A stretch of DNA of 64,000 bases from Halomonas urmiana (GTDB taxonomy: Bacteria > Pseudomonadota > Gammaproteobacteria > Pseudomonadales > Halomonadaceae): assembly GCF_005780185.1 (NCBI RefSeq), contig NZ_VBUI01000018.1, forward strand, positions 1-64,000. Reading direction: 5' to 3'. Positions 40,110 through 51,353 of the stretch are shown piece after piece (the stretch's first letter is position 1; every line of letters begins with the position of its first letter). Made by a program: the position numbers and the translations under genes. Below the pieces are notes generated by a model. It ran no database searches. It was given only the letters and a program-made list of their open reading frames with translations, and had not been told where the DNA came from.

Positions 40110-41024
40110 TCAGGCATCGTGGGGTGTCAGGCAATTCGGCAGGCTCTCGCGCAGCGAGTGGGGCAGGATCTTCAGGTCACGGAAGCCTCCGACATCCTCG
40201 TCGGCGACGTTGTCGGTCTGCATCAGGATCACCTGGTCCCGGGTCAGCGGCTGGCCGGGCAACCACGTGGCCAGGGCCGCTACCAGCCGCCAGGCGAGGA
40301 AGGGAATGGGCACCAGCGGCCGCTCGCGGTGCAGATGAGTGAGCAGCGTCTCGAGAATCTCCCGGTAGCTCAGTACCTCGGGCCCGCCGAGCTCGAAGAG
40401 ACGTCTTGCGGTGGCAGAGCGACCCGTGAGTGTGGCGATAGCCCGCGCCACGTCCATCACGTGTACCGGCTGTAGCCGGGTCGTGCCGTGACCGAAAAGC
40501 GGGATCAGCGGTAGCCGGGTCAGGCCCTCCAGGCCGGAGAGGAAGGCATCCCCGGGGCCGAATAGCACGCTGGGTCTCACGATGATCGCCTTGGGCATGG
40601 CGTCGAGTACCGCATCCTCGCCCCGGGCGCGGGCTCGCACATAGGTCGAGGGCGAGTCGAGGGAGGCGCCGATACCCGAGACCTGCACCAGCCGGGCGAT
40701 GCCCGCCGCCCGAGCCAGGCGGGCCAGCTGGCCGGCCCCTGCGACGTGGATCGCCTCGAAGCTCGCCTCGCGGGTCTCCACGTAGAGGCTGACGGCGTTG
40801 ACCACGGCGCCGGCGCCCGCCAGTGCCGCGGTCACGCTCGCCTCGTCACGCAGGTCGGCGGTGACCAACTCGATGACGTCGCCCTCCTCGGCCCAGGCGG
40901 GCAGCGCCGGGTGGCGGGCGGCGATGCGCGCGGCCCGGCCGGTTTCAACCAGCTCCCGGACGATGGCGTCACCGAGAAAGCCGGTGCCGCCGAAGACCAC
41001 TACGGGAGCCTCGCGCATCATCAT
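40110..41024 (-). CDS. NAD(P)-binding SDR-like protein (NDUFA9-like)
   Basis: A 304-residue atypical short-chain dehydrogenase. The nucleotide-binding loop VVVFGGTGFLGDAIVREL is at the N terminus, followed by VNAVSLYVETREASFEAIHV, VQVSGIGAS, IVRPSVLFGPGDAF and the C-terminal part LPHSLRESLP. It has the layout of complex I NDUFA9-like proteins and NmrA-like sensors, and lacks the YxxxK of active reductases, so it may bind rather than reduce. The start is one of three consecutive Met codons. The 47-base gap to the PRPP gene suggests co-transcription with it. Confidence 0.82.
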   Translation of the reverse strand: MMMREAPVVVFGGTGFLGDAIVRELVETGRAARIAARHPALPAWAEEGDVIELVTADLRDEASVTAALAGAGAVVNAVSLYVETREASFEAIHVAGAGQLARLARAAGIARLVQVSGIGASLDSPSTYVRARARGEDAVLDAMPKAIIVRPSVLFGPGDAFLSGLEGLTRLPLIPLFGHGTTRLQPVHVMDVARAIATLTGRSATARRLFELGGPEVLSYREILETLLTHLHRERPLVPIPFLAWRLVAALATWLPGQPLTRDQVILMQTDNVADEDVGGFRDLKILPHSLRESLPNCLTPHDA

Positions 41025-41081
41025 CTCTCCTGTCGTCTTCTATGGTGACGTCGCGAGCCGCTGGCTGCGGGGCAGCGTCGC

Positions 41082-41222
41082 TCACTCTCGGCGCGGGTCA
41101 TCGTCCTGCCGGTTCGCTTCCGAGCGGATGATCGCCCGCTTGACCAGGCGAAACACCAGCCAGTGCAGGGCGGCAAGCACCACCAGCACCACACCGATCA
41201 GCAACATGAAGGACATCGTCAT
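41082..41222 (-). CDS. Small membrane protein (46 residues)
   Basis: The minus strand encodes MTMSFMLLIGVVLVVLAALH, then WLVFRLVKRAIIRSEANRQD and a short acidic-basic tail ending in RRE. The first 27 residues form one membrane-spanning helix followed by a basic stop-transfer segment. GAGG lies eight bases before the ATG. It is 58 bases from the SDR-like gene downstream, so it may lead that transcript. Short ORFs of this kind are missed by length cut-offs; I know no family for it. An internal Met at position 3 is an alternative start. Confidence 0.6.
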   Translation of the reverse strand: MTMSFMLLIGVVLVVLAALHWLVFRLVKRAIIRSEANRQDDDPRRE

Positions 41223-41297
41223 CGTGTCGGCCTCGAAGGGATTAGCGACATGCTACCGAGGCGTCACGTCGCTGGGAAGATCGGCTGTCCATTAGAT

Positions 41298-41316
41298 GAG
41301 AATGATTGGCATTATT
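41298..41316. promoter_or_regulatory. Fur-box-like site ahead of the suf operon
   Basis: GAGAATGATTGGCATTATT matches the 19-base Fur consensus at 14 positions. It lies about 80 bases upstream of the predicted suf promoter -10 and between the suf operon and the divergent small membrane protein, so it might act on either. Confidence 0.6.
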
Positions 41317-41378
41317 AGGCAAATGGTGGCGAACGTGCCGCGATCCTGCCGGTTCTGACGCTTCCTGAGCTGCGGGGC

Positions 41379-41412
41379 TTCACATCAAATTCATACAGGA
41401 CTAAACTGGTCC
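41379..41412 (+). promoter_or_regulatory. suf promoter with IscR-type operator
   Basis: TTCACA (41379-41384) and TAAACT (41402-41407) are separated by 17 bases. The palindrome GGACTAAACTGGTCC (41398-41412) covers the -10 and resembles type-1 IscR-family sites (core GACTAWWWWAGTC). This fits autoregulation by the regulator encoded 41 bases downstream. Confidence 0.6.
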
Positions 41413-41453
41413 CCAATCGAACACGAGGGGGTCGAACCCCGGGGAGTCAGGCC

Positions 41454-41915
41454 TTGCTGAAGCTTTCCAGACTGACCGACTACGCGGCGGTGGTGATGGC
41501 GCAGATTGCCAGGCATCCCGAGCAGCCCCATGCCGCGGCGGAGCTCGCCGAAGCGGTCCAGCTGCCGCACCCCACGGTCAGCAAGACGCTGAAGATGCTG
41601 GTGCGCGCCGGGCTGCTGGAGTCGCGACGCGGCGCCCAGGGTGGCTACTCGCTGGCGCGTCCGGCCTCCCGGATCACCGCCAGCGATATCATCTCGGCCA
41701 TCGAGGGTCCCGTGGCCATGACCGAGTGCAGCCAGGCCGGCGGTGCTTGTGACCTGGCCGCCACCTGTGGTGTGGCGGACAACTGGCAGCGCGTCTCGCT
41801 GGCCATCCGCACCCTGCTCGACAGCGTCACCCTGGCCCACCTGGCCGACACCAATCCGATCAAGCTGCCGGTGCAGCTGCCCATTCAGAGCGTGAGTCTG
41901 GCCGCCGAGGCCTGA
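41454..41915 (+). CDS. Rrf2/IscR-family regulator of the SUF system
   Basis: A 153-residue winged-helix regulator that heads the suf operon. The helix-turn-helix lies at about 27-50 ([22 protein letters not shown]), the wing in [13 protein letters not shown], and the Fe-S ligands Cys92, Cys99 and Cys105 match the IscR set (92/98/104). It probably holds a [2Fe-2S] cluster and represses suf when clusters are sufficient. The start codon is TTG, preceded by GGGGAG; the predicted operator covers the promoter just upstream. It corresponds to the SUF-system regulator subfamily common in marine gammaproteobacteria. Confidence 0.9.
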   Translation: MLKLSRLTDYAAVVMAQIARHPEQPHAAAELAEAVQLPHPTVSKTLKMLVRAGLLESRRGAQGGYSLARPASRITASDIISAIEGPVAMTECSQAGGACDLAATCGVADNWQRVSLAIRTLLDSVTLAHLADTNPIKLPVQLPIQSVSLAAEA

Positions 41916-41986
41916 CGCACTCGAGTATTTCACTACCCGAGGCGAGCCAGCGCTCGCCGACCCAACCGCCCGGGAGGGGAGACATC

Positions 41987-43427
<1,441 letters not shown>

Positions 43428-43429
<2 letters not shown>

Positions 43430-43461
43430 GAAAACGGCTGCGCGTCGCTCGCGCGTTTCTC
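43428..43461 (+). other. Hairpin between sufB and sufC
   Basis: GAGAAA pairs with TTTCTC and the interior GCGCG with CGCGC around TCGCT, beginning at the sufB stop codon. There is no T-run, so it more likely protects or slows the message between sufB and sufC. Confidence 0.5.
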
Positions 43462-43532
43462 CGGATTCGCGAAAAGGTCAAGACATTCAAGGAGTCGCGC
43501 CGGCGGCTCACCACGAATCAAAGGTAGTCAAC

Positions 43533-44281
<749 letters not shown>

Positions 44282-44285
<4 letters not shown>

Positions 44286-45631
44286 GTGAAGACGTGAAGA
44301 CCTTCCTCGACCGCCTGGCCGAGCGCAACGCCGCCCGCGGGCCGGAGCCCACCTGGATCGCCGCACGGCGCCAGGCGGGTGCCGCGCGCTTCGAGGCCAT
44401 GGGCTTTCCCCATCGCCGGGTCGAGGCGTGGAAGTACACCGACGTGCGCGCCATCGCCCGGGGCGACTTCGCCCTGGCCGGCGACGCCGAGTTCTCGCCC
44501 GCCAGCGCGGCGGCGCTGACGCTGCCGATCGAGGCGCACCGCCTGACCTTCGTCGACGGCGTCTTCGCCCCGGCCCTGTCGCGGCTCGACGAGCTGCCCG
44601 GGGGCGTTGCGCTGATGCCACTCTCGGCGGCCCTCGAGGAGAACCACGAGGCCGTGGGCGGGCCGCTGGGCCGGCTGACCGGCGTCGAGTTCTCCGCCTT
44701 CGCCGCCCTCAATACCGCCTTCATGGAGGAGGGTGCGGTGCTGCGGCTCGCGCCGGGCACCGTGGTCGAGAAGCCCATCGTGCTGCAGTTCCTCTCCCGG
44801 TCCGGCGAGCAGGCGGTGATGAGCCATCCGCGCATCCTGATCCAGATGGCCGGGCGTAGCGAGGCCACGGTGATCGAGCACCACGTGGGCGAGGAGGGCG
44901 CCGCCAACTTCACTAACCTGGTCGAGGAGATCATCCTCGAGCGCGGCGCGATCCTCACCCACTACAAGCTGCAGGAGGCCTCGCTTCAGGATCTGCATGT
45001 GGCCAGCCTCCACGTCGAGCAGGCCCGCGACAGCCGCTACACCTCCTTCAACCTGAACCTGGGTGGCGGCCTGGTGCGCAACGACCTGGTGGCCGAGCTC
45101 AATGGTCAGGGGGCCGAGGCCAACCTCTACGGCCTGTTCTACGGCCAGGGGCGTCAGCACGTGGACAACCACACCCTGGTCAATCACAACGCGCCGCGCA
45201 CCTACTCCAACGAGAACTACAAGGGCATCCTCGATGACCGCGCCCATGGCGTGTTCAACGGCAAGGTGATGGTCAAGCGCGACAGCCAGCAGATCGAGGG
45301 CTACCAGAGCAACGCCAACCTGCTGCTCTCCGACCGCGCCGAGATCGACACCAAGCCCGAGCTCGAGATCTACGCCGACGACGTCAAGTGCTCCCATGGC
45401 AGCACCACCGGCCAGCTCGACGAGGAGGCGGTGTTCGCCCTGCGCACCCGCGGCATCGACGAGCAGACCGCCCGTGGCCTGCTGACCCTGGCCTTCGCCG
45501 GCGAGGTGATGGAGCAGGTGGATCTCGACGCCGTGGCCGAGCGGGTCGAGCTGGCCGTCGCCGGCAAGCTGCCCGAGCGTTTCCACCTGGCCGGCCTGGT
45601 GGAAGCCGCCGTGGCCCTGAACGAGGAGTAA
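44282..45631 (+). CDS. sufD: Fe-S assembly protein SufD
   Basis: The 449-residue partner of SufB. It has the N-terminal helical part (GFPHRRVEAWKYTDVRAIA), central beta-helix with HHVGEEGAANFTNLVEE, and the conserved NHNAPRTYSNENYKGILDDRAHGVFNGKV-type segment including SDRAEIDTKPELEIYADDVKCSHG, where the His acts in iron acquisition. ATG overlaps the sufC stop (ATGA). Confidence 0.95.
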
Positions 45632-45634
45632 GCG

Positions 45635-46876
45635 ATGGCCGATTTCAGCGACCTGACGCTGGACGTGGCGAAGCTGCGACGCGACTTCCCGATCCTCGAT
45701 CGAGAGGTCCACGGCAAGCCGCTCGTCTACCTGGACAATGCCGCCACCAGCCAGACGCCGCGCCAGGTGATCGAGGTGTTCGACGACTACTATGGTCGTT
45801 ACAACGCCAACATCCACCGCGGCCTGCACACCCTGGCCGACGAGGCCACCGCGGCCTTCGAAGGCACGCGAGAGACGGTGCGCGCCTTCCTGAACGCCGC
45901 GGACCAACGCGAGATCGTCTTCACCCGCGGCACCACCGAGGCGATCAACCTGGTGGTGAGCAGCTGGGGGCGGGCCAACCTCAAGGCCGGCGACGAGGTG
46001 CTGATCTCGCGCCTGGAGCACCACTCCAACATCGTGCCCTGGCAGCTGCTGGCCGGTGAGCTCGGCTTCACCATCAAGGTGATTCCGGTCGACGAGCGCG
46101 GCGCGCTGGACCTCGCGGCCTATCGCGACCTCTTCACCGAGCGCACCCGCCTGGTTGCGGTGAATCACATTTCCAACGCCTTCGGCACCGTCAACCCGGT
46201 GGTTGAGATGGCTCGCGTGGCCCATGAGCACGGCGCCCGCATCCTGATCGACGGCGCCCAGGCCGCGCCCCATCAGGCCATCGACGTCCAGGCCATCGAC
46301 GCCGACTTCTACGCCTTCTCCGGCCACAAGGTCTATGGGCCTACCGGCGTGGGCGTGCTCTATGGCAAGGCCGAGCTGCTCGAGGCGATGCCGCCCTGGC
46401 AGGGCGGCGGCGAGATGATCAAGACGGTCTCCTTCGAGGCGCCGACCACCTTCGCCGACATCCCGCACAAGTTCGAGGCCGGCACCCCGGCCATCGCCGA
46501 GGTGATCGCCCTGGGGCGTGCCCTGCAGTGGGTCCAGGGGATCGGACTCGAATTGATTGGCGCCTGGGAAGCGCGTTTGCTCGAGCATGCCACCGAGGGG
46601 ATACAGGGCATCGAGGGGCTGCGTATCCTGGGCACTGCGCCGGACAAGGCGGGCGTATTGTCGTTCGTGGTTGATGGAGCGCACTCCCAGGATATCGGGC
46701 TGTTGATCGACCAGCTCGGGGTGGCAATCCGTACCGGCCACCATTGTGCCCAGCCGCTGCTGGCGCGGTTCGGGGTGGATGCTACCTGCCGGGCCTCTTT
46801 CGCCGCCTACAATACGCCCGAGGAGATCGACGTCTTCGTCGAGGGGCTCGAGCGTGTCATCGGCATGCTGCGCTGA
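45635..46876 (+). CDS. sufS: Cysteine desulfurase SufS
   Basis: The 413-residue group-II PLP enzyme that releases sulfur from cysteine. The Schiff-base Lys is Lys232 in YAFSGHKVYGPTG, and the persulfide-forming Cys371 lies in RTGHHCAQPLL, with the C-terminal FAAYNTPEEIDVF. It starts three bases after sufD. SufS needs a sulfur acceptor (SufE or SufU); neither gene is in this operon, so an acceptor must be encoded elsewhere. Confidence 0.96.
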   Translation: MADFSDLTLDVAKLRRDFPILDREVHGKPLVYLDNAATSQTPRQVIEVFDDYYGRYNANIHRGLHTLADEATAAFEGTRETVRAFLNAADQREIVFTRGTTEAINLVVSSWGRANLKAGDEVLISRLEHHSNIVPWQLLAGELGFTIKVIPVDERGALDLAAYRDLFTERTRLVAVNHISNAFGTVNPVVEMARVAHEHGARILIDGAQAAPHQAIDVQAIDADFYAFSGHKVYGPTGVGVLYGKAELLEAMPPWQGGGEMIKTVSFEAPTTFADIPHKFEAGTPAIAEVIALGRALQWVQGIGLELIGAWEARLLEHATEGIQGIEGLRILGTAPDKAGVLSFVVDGAHSQDIGLLIDQLGVAIRTGHHCAQPLLARFGVDATCRASFAAYNTPEEIDVFVEGLERVIGMLR

Positions 46877-46894
46877 GGCCTATCAAGGAGCGAC

Positions 46895-47467
46895 ATGAGC
46901 GATATCGAGCAGATAGCCACCCTCCACAAGGGGCAGGAGCTGCCCCTGCAGCGTGACGTGGCGGCGATCTCCATTCCCTTCGGCAAGACCGTGACCCTGA
47001 CCGAGGACAGCATCGTCAGCGTGATGCAGGCCAAGGGCAGCACGGTGAGCGTGGGGTTCGAGGGGCGCCTCTACCTGATCGAGGGCGCCAACCTGGACGC
47101 CCTGGGCCTCCCGGCGCTGCCGCGCCCGACGCTTTCTGAGGCGGCCACCGAGGAGGAGATCGAGCAGTTCGTGTGGGACCAGCTGCGCACCTGCTTCGAT
47201 CCCGAGATCCCCGTCAACATCGTCGACCTGGGCCTGGTCTACGGCTGTCGCATCGAGCGGCTGATCACCGGCGAGCGCCTCGTCACCATCCGCATGACCC
47301 TGACCGCCCCGGGCTGCGGCATGGGCGACGTGATCGCCGCCGATGCGCGTAACAAGATCCTCGGCGCTCCGCAGATCAGCAAGGTGCACACCGAGATCGT
47401 GTTCGATCCCCCCTGGAGTCGTGAGATGATGAGCGACGAAGCGAAGCTGGAACTGGGGATGTTCTAG
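46895..47467 (+). CDS. sufT: SufT, Fe-S cluster maturation factor (MIP18-like)
   Basis: A 190-residue protein with an N-terminal SufT-specific domain (PLQRDVAAISIPFGKTVTL) and a C-terminal MIP18/DUF59 domain: DPEIPVNIVDLGLVYGCRIE and MTLTAPGCGMGDVIAADAR, ending in VFDPPWSREMMSDEAKLELGM. The Cys in APGCGM is the conserved one. SufT assists cluster transfer to target proteins. ATG 18 bases after sufS, so it is the last suf gene. No clear terminator follows before the next gene. Confidence 0.93.
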   Translation: MSDIEQIATLHKGQELPLQRDVAAISIPFGKTVTLTEDSIVSVMQAKGSTVSVGFEGRLYLIEGANLDALGLPALPRPTLSEAATEEEIEQFVWDQLRTCFDPEIPVNIVDLGLVYGCRIERLITGERLVTIRMTLTAPGCGMGDVIAADARNKILGAPQISKVHTEIVFDPPWSREMMSDEAKLELGMF

Positions 47468-47487
47468 CGGTTGCGCCGGGGAGATCC

Positions 47488-48270
47488 ATGCGCCTGCCAC
47501 TCTGGACGGTCTGCAAGGGAGTACTGATGACGCTGGGTGCGCTTGCGCTCCTGGCGGCGCTGCTGTTCGTGCTGGCCAACGTCTACGTGCTGGGTCGCAC
47601 CGTGGGGCGCATCGAGCCGGTCTCCGCGCAGTGCGCCAGCGAGCCGGTGGGCATCGTCTTCGGTACCTCCCACTGGACGCGCAGCGGCAGCCGCAACCCG
47701 CACTTCGAGGGACGGATGGAGGCCGCCGCCCGGCTGATCCACCAGAGGCGGGTCGATCATCTGCTGATCTCGGGCGACAACAGCACCCGCTACTACAACG
47801 AGCCCGTCACCATGTGGCGCGACCTGCGCGGCCGCGACGTGCGCGACGTGGACATGACCCTGGACTATGCCGGCTTCAGCACCTTCGACACTCTGGCGCG
47901 GGCGCGGGACGTGTTCGGCGTGAAGCGTGCACTGCTGATCACCCAGGACTGGCACCTGCCGCGGGCACTGTTTATCGGCGGGGCACTGGGCCTGGAGGTG
48001 CGCGGCTGCGCGGCGCCGGAGCGTGCGGTGTCCGGGCTCTGGCGGCTCAGGCTGCGCGAGTGGGTGGCGCGGGTGGCCACCCTGGGAGATCTCTACGTGT
48101 GGGAGCGCGAGCCGCACTTTCTGGGGCCGCTCGAGCCGTTGGACATCATGCCGGACGAGCGCGAGCGCCTGCTGCTGCCGCCGGGGATGTTCAGCGTTTC
48201 TGGCGCTGCTTCTGCAGGCGATACAGCTCCTGAATCAGCGCCCGGCAGCCCTTCCAGCACTCCTCGATGA
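47488..48270 (+). CDS. ElyC/SanA/YdcF-family (DUF218) membrane protein
   Basis: A 260-residue inner-membrane protein with one N-terminal transmembrane helix (about 8-32) and a DUF218 periplasmic domain: GIVFGTSHWTRSGSRN, FEGRMEAAARLIHQ, LLISGDNSTRYYNE, STFDTLARARDVFG, LLITQDWHLPRALFI. SanA-like proteins affect envelope integrity and vancomycin sensitivity. The last 25 or so residues (after PPGMF) are Ser/Pro/Ala-rich, do not look like the family and lie over the antisense 3' end of the next gene, which suggests loss of the ancestral stop. It starts 20 bases after sufT and may be read from the suf transcript. Confidence 0.85.
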   Translation: MRLPLWTVCKGVLMTLGALALLAALLFVLANVYVLGRTVGRIEPVSAQCASEPVGIVFGTSHWTRSGSRNPHFEGRMEAAARLIHQRRVDHLLISGDNSTRYYNEPVTMWRDLRGRDVRDVDMTLDYAGFSTFDTLARARDVFGVKRALLITQDWHLPRALFIGGALGLEVRGCAAPERAVSGLWRLRLREWVARVATLGDLYVWEREPHFLGPLEPLDIMPDERERLLLPPGMFSVSGAASAGDTAPESAPGSPSSTPR

Positions 48271-48637
48271 CCGGCTCAAGCGGCTCGGGAAGGGGATGGG
48301 TGAACAGCGTCGAGAGCGCCTGCATCAGCACCCGCTCCTGCTCCAGCAGCTCGCCGATCACTACCTGGCTTTCGTTGCCCACGAAGCTCTTCAGCCGGCT
48401 CCACAGCCACATGTAGTCGTCGCGCTCCACATCGGCATCGCGGGGTAGCAGGTTGAGGTGCTTGCGCGACAGCTCCTGGAGCTCGTGCATCGACTGAGCC
48501 CTGGCCTCGTAATGAGGCTTCAGGGTGTCGCGCAGCGAGGGCATCAGGCGTTCCAGATTGTCCTGAAAATAGTCGATGCTGTCGGCCATCGCCTCGAGGG
48601 CACTGTCCATCGCCACCTGGCGATTGTCGAGAAACAT
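48191..48637 (-). CDS. Hypothetical helical protein
   Basis: A 148-residue soluble protein that is largely alpha-helical and charged (DSALEAMADSIDYFQDNLERLM, LLEQERVLMQALSTLF, QELYRLQKQRQKR). No family recognised. Its 3' end overlaps the convergent ElyC-like gene by 80 bases. ATG at 48637 is preceded by GGAGGTGACC (GGAGG, seven bases). It lies downstream of the rimK gene strand-wise but on the same strand, after a gap of 122 bases upstream. Confidence 0.65.
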   Translation of the reverse strand: MFLDNRQVAMDSALEAMADSIDYFQDNLERLMPSLRDTLKPHYEARAQSMHELQELSRKHLNLLPRDADVERDDYMWLWSRLKSFVGNESQVVIGELLEQERVLMQALSTLFTHPLPEPLEPVIEECWKGCRALIQELYRLQKQRQKR

Positions 48638-48759
48638 GAGCGGTCACCTCCTCCGGTGACGCAGATTGTGGGGCTGTCGCCGTGCATTTGCCACCCCTGC
48701 GGATCAATAAATCACGGGTTCGCCGTTAGTCTTTGGACGCAGGTCGCCTCCCTCGACCC

Positions 48760-49668
48760 TCAGCCCTTGGGACGAGGCGGCACCTTGCGGCGCGGGGCGG
48801 CGTTGCGCTCCAGGTGCTCGATGACCAGCGAGGCGATGTCCTTACCGGTGGCCGTCTCGATGCCCTGCAGGCCCGGCGAGGAGTTGACCTCCATGATCAC
48901 CGGGCCATGGTTGGAGCGCAGCAGGTCGACGCCGGCCACCCTGAGCCCCATCGCCTTGGCTGCGCGGATGGCCGTGGAGCGCTCCTCCGGCGTGATGCGG
49001 ATGGTGCTGGCGCTACCGCCGCGGTGCAGATTGGAACGGAACTCACCCTCGGCGGCCTGGCGCTTCATCGAGGCCACCACCTTGTCGCCGATCACGAAAC
49101 AGCGGATATCGGCGCCCTTCGCCTCCTTGATGTATTCCTGCACCATGATGTTGGCCTTCATGCCCATGAAGGCCTGGATTACGCTCTCGGCGGCCTGGTT
49201 GGTCTCGGCCAGCACCACGCCGATGCCCTGGGTGCCCTCCAGCAGTTTGATGACCAGCGGCGCGTTCCTGACCATGGTGATCAGGTCGGGAATGTCGTCC
49301 GGGGAGTGGGCGAAGCCGGTGATCGGCAGCCCCAGCCCCTTGCGCGAGAGCAGCTGCAGCGAGCGCAGCTTGTCCCGGGAGCGCGTGATGGAGACGTTGT
49401 CGTTGAGCACGTAGGTGCCCATCATCTCGAACTGGCGCAGCACCGCGCAGCCGTAGAAGGTGATCGAGGAGCCGATGCGCGGGATCACCGCGTCGAACGG
49501 CTCGAGCTCCTGCCCCTTGTAGTGGATCGAGGGATGGTGCGAGGCGATGCTCATGTAGCAGCGCAGGGTGTCGACCACGCGGGCGCTGTGGCCGCGCTGC
49601 TCGGCGGCCTCGATCAGGCGCCGCGTGGAGTAGAGGTTGCGATTGCGGGACAGCAGCGCGATATGCAT
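48760..49668 (-). CDS. rimK: Ribosomal protein S6 glutamate ligase RimK
   Basis: RimK is an ATP-grasp ligase that adds glutamates to the C terminus of ribosomal protein S6 and can make poly-alpha-glutamate. The 302-residue product shows [101 protein letters not shown] and [15 protein letters not shown], the full ATP-grasp set. It starts 45 bases after rimB on the same strand. Confidence 0.95.
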   Translation of the reverse strand: MHIALLSRNRNLYSTRRLIEAAEQRGHSARVVDTLRCYMSIASHHPSIHYKGQELEPFDAVIPRIGSSITFYGCAVLRQFEMMGTYVLNDNVSITRSRDKLRSLQLLSRKGLGLPITGFAHSPDDIPDLITMVRNAPLVIKLLEGTQGIGVVLAETNQAAESVIQAFMGMKANIMVQEYIKEAKGADIRCFVIGDKVVASMKRQAAEGEFRSNLHRGGSASTIRITPEERSTAIRAAKAMGLRVAGVDLLRSNHGPVIMEVNSSPGLQGIETATGKDIASLVIEHLERNAAPRRKVPPRPKG

Positions 49669-49713
49669 TCAGCGGGACTCCGGATCGGGACGAGGCGGTG
49701 TAGGACGGGGGGC

Positions 49714-50151
49714 TCAGGGCTCGCCGTGAAGGAAGGCGACGCCGGGTGCGACCAGCAGGCGACGCAGCGCGCGTCGCCCCAGCAGCATGGGGTGGCGCAT
49801 GTCGCGGCGGTCGGTCAGGCTGAGCTCCACCGGGAAGGAGAGGGTGCCCAGCTGCATGGTCGTGCGGATCACATAGCGCCATTCGGCCTGGCCGTTGGAG
49901 CTGGTCACCCGGCGCCGATCGTGCAGGTGCATGCGATGCACGTGTGCCGGCGTACCGGGGCCTCCGCTACGCGTGGTGAAGCCGACCCAGAGGTGGCCAT
50001 CCTCTTCATAGGATTCGATGTCCTCGGCGTGCAGCGCCGACGTCCGGGCGCCGGTGTCGGCCTTGGCGCACAGAGTCAGGTGTAGCTCCGGCAGCGTCAC
50101 CATCTCGCGGCGGCCGATCACCGCCTTGGGCGTATAGGGCAGTTCTTTCAT
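49714..50151 (-). CDS. rimB: RimB retropepsin-like protease (PF05618 family)
   Basis: A 145-residue soluble protein of the family named ATP-dependent zinc protease but with a retropepsin fold. The catalytic-type DTGA motif is at Asp32 in CAKADTGARTSALHAE, followed by HRMHLHDRRRV, and a dimer-forming C terminus (MLLGRRALRRLLVAPG). In pseudomonads RimB acts with RimK to control S6 modification. It sits directly before rimK; rimA is absent here. No signal peptide. Confidence 0.85.
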   Translation of the reverse strand: MKELPYTPKAVIGRREMVTLPELHLTLCAKADTGARTSALHAEDIESYEEDGHLWVGFTTRSGGPGTPAHVHRMHLHDRRRVTSSNGQAEWRYVIRTTMQLGTLSFPVELSLTDRRDMRHPMLLGRRALRRLLVAPGVAFLHGEP

Positions 50152-50175
50152 CGTCTCGCTCTCAAGTCTCTGTGC

Positions 50176-51201
50176 TCAGCGTGACAGGTCTGCCAGGCGT
50201 CGGCCAATGGCGGACTCCGCCTCGGCCTCGCGCAGCGTCATCAGCAGCGGCAGGCGCAGCCGCGGGATCAGGGCCAGGTCACGGGCCACGGCCATGAAGT
50301 CGGTGCCGGGGGCTTCGGCCAGGCGCGTGAGGAAGCGGGGCAGGCGCTCGGCGTCCTCCAGGTGGTGCCAGCCGCGTCCGGCCATGGCGGCCAGCAGGTC
50401 GGGGCCGCAGGCATCCGGATCGTCGAGCAGGGCATCGAACCAGGCGCCGGCCTGCTCAGTCGAGGCGCCGCCCATGGCGCGTACACAGGCGCAGAAGGTC
50501 TCGATGTCGCCGCTGGCGCCGGCGGCCTCGCCCCGCCGCCGCAGCGCTCGTGCGAGATCATCGTCGATGGCCACGTGCTCCAGGCAGTAGCACAGCGAGG
50601 TCAGCACCTCCCCGGGCAGGGCATCGAGGTGGGCGGCGATGGCTTGGCTCGTGGTGGCGTCCAGGCGCACCACGGTGTCGGCTAGCCCCTGCAGTCCCAG
50701 GGCGCGCCAGTCGATCGTCTGCTGCCCGGTCAGGTAGGCCTCGGCGGGTTCCAGATGCTCGCTGGCCGGTCGGCCGGCATCCCGGCTGGCGCGTGCGTGC
50801 AACACGGCCCGGAAGGGCAGCGAGGGCGTGAAGGCCAGCGGATTGTCCTTCATCAGGTTGTCGATCCGTTCGCCCTCGGCCCGGCCCAGGCCCTGCACGC
50901 TGCGGCCCAGGGTCTCCAGCAGGCGCTGCACGAAGGCGTCGCGGGGAGCCGGGTCAAGGTGGCCCTGCTCGTCCAGCGGCAGGGCCAGGAACCAGATCAG
51001 CGGGTCGTCCATCTCGCCCAGGCGGAAGACCATGGCCAGGCGCGCGGCGCCCTGCCACGGCGCCGGCCAGGCCAGCTCGCCAGCCTCGAAGGCGGCCAGG
51101 GTGTCGAGCGGGCAGGGCTCGACGCGCCGTCCCAGGTGATAGAGCCGCACCTCGGCACCGCTGCGCTGGAAGAAATCGTGAAGGCTATTGATCGCTTGCA
51201 T
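50176..51201 (-). CDS. DUF3549 family protein
   Basis: A 341-residue soluble protein that matches DUF3549 from MQAINSLHDFFQRSGAEVRLYHLGRRV through FRLGEMDDPLIWFLALPLDEQG and the C-terminal helical repeats. Function is unknown; it is common in Halomonas, Pseudomonas and relatives next to rim genes or yqcC. It is 24 bases upstream of rimB on the same strand, so the three form an operon. Confidence 0.82.
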   Translation of the reverse strand: MQAINSLHDFFQRSGAEVRLYHLGRRVEPCPLDTLAAFEAGELAWPAPWQGAARLAMVFRLGEMDDPLIWFLALPLDEQGHLDPAPRDAFVQRLLETLGRSVQGLGRAEGERIDNLMKDNPLAFTPSLPFRAVLHARASRDAGRPASEHLEPAEAYLTGQQTIDWRALGLQGLADTVVRLDATTSQAIAAHLDALPGEVLTSLCYCLEHVAIDDDLARALRRRGEAAGASGDIETFCACVRAMGGASTEQAGAWFDALLDDPDACGPDLLAAMAGRGWHHLEDAERLPRFLTRLAEAPGTDFMAVARDLALIPRLRLPLLMTLREAEAESAIGRRLADLSR

Positions 51202-51353
51202 GCTGTCTCCGGGTCACGAACCGTGCACTCTACCGCGGCGCCGGGGTGCTGTCAGCCATCCGGGGCGTCGCATCGCCGCCGTCACGCTGGTCATTTCCTG
51301 ATCAGTCGACGCCAAGGCGCATGAGGCCTGGCCAGGGGGCATCTTTCCAGTGC

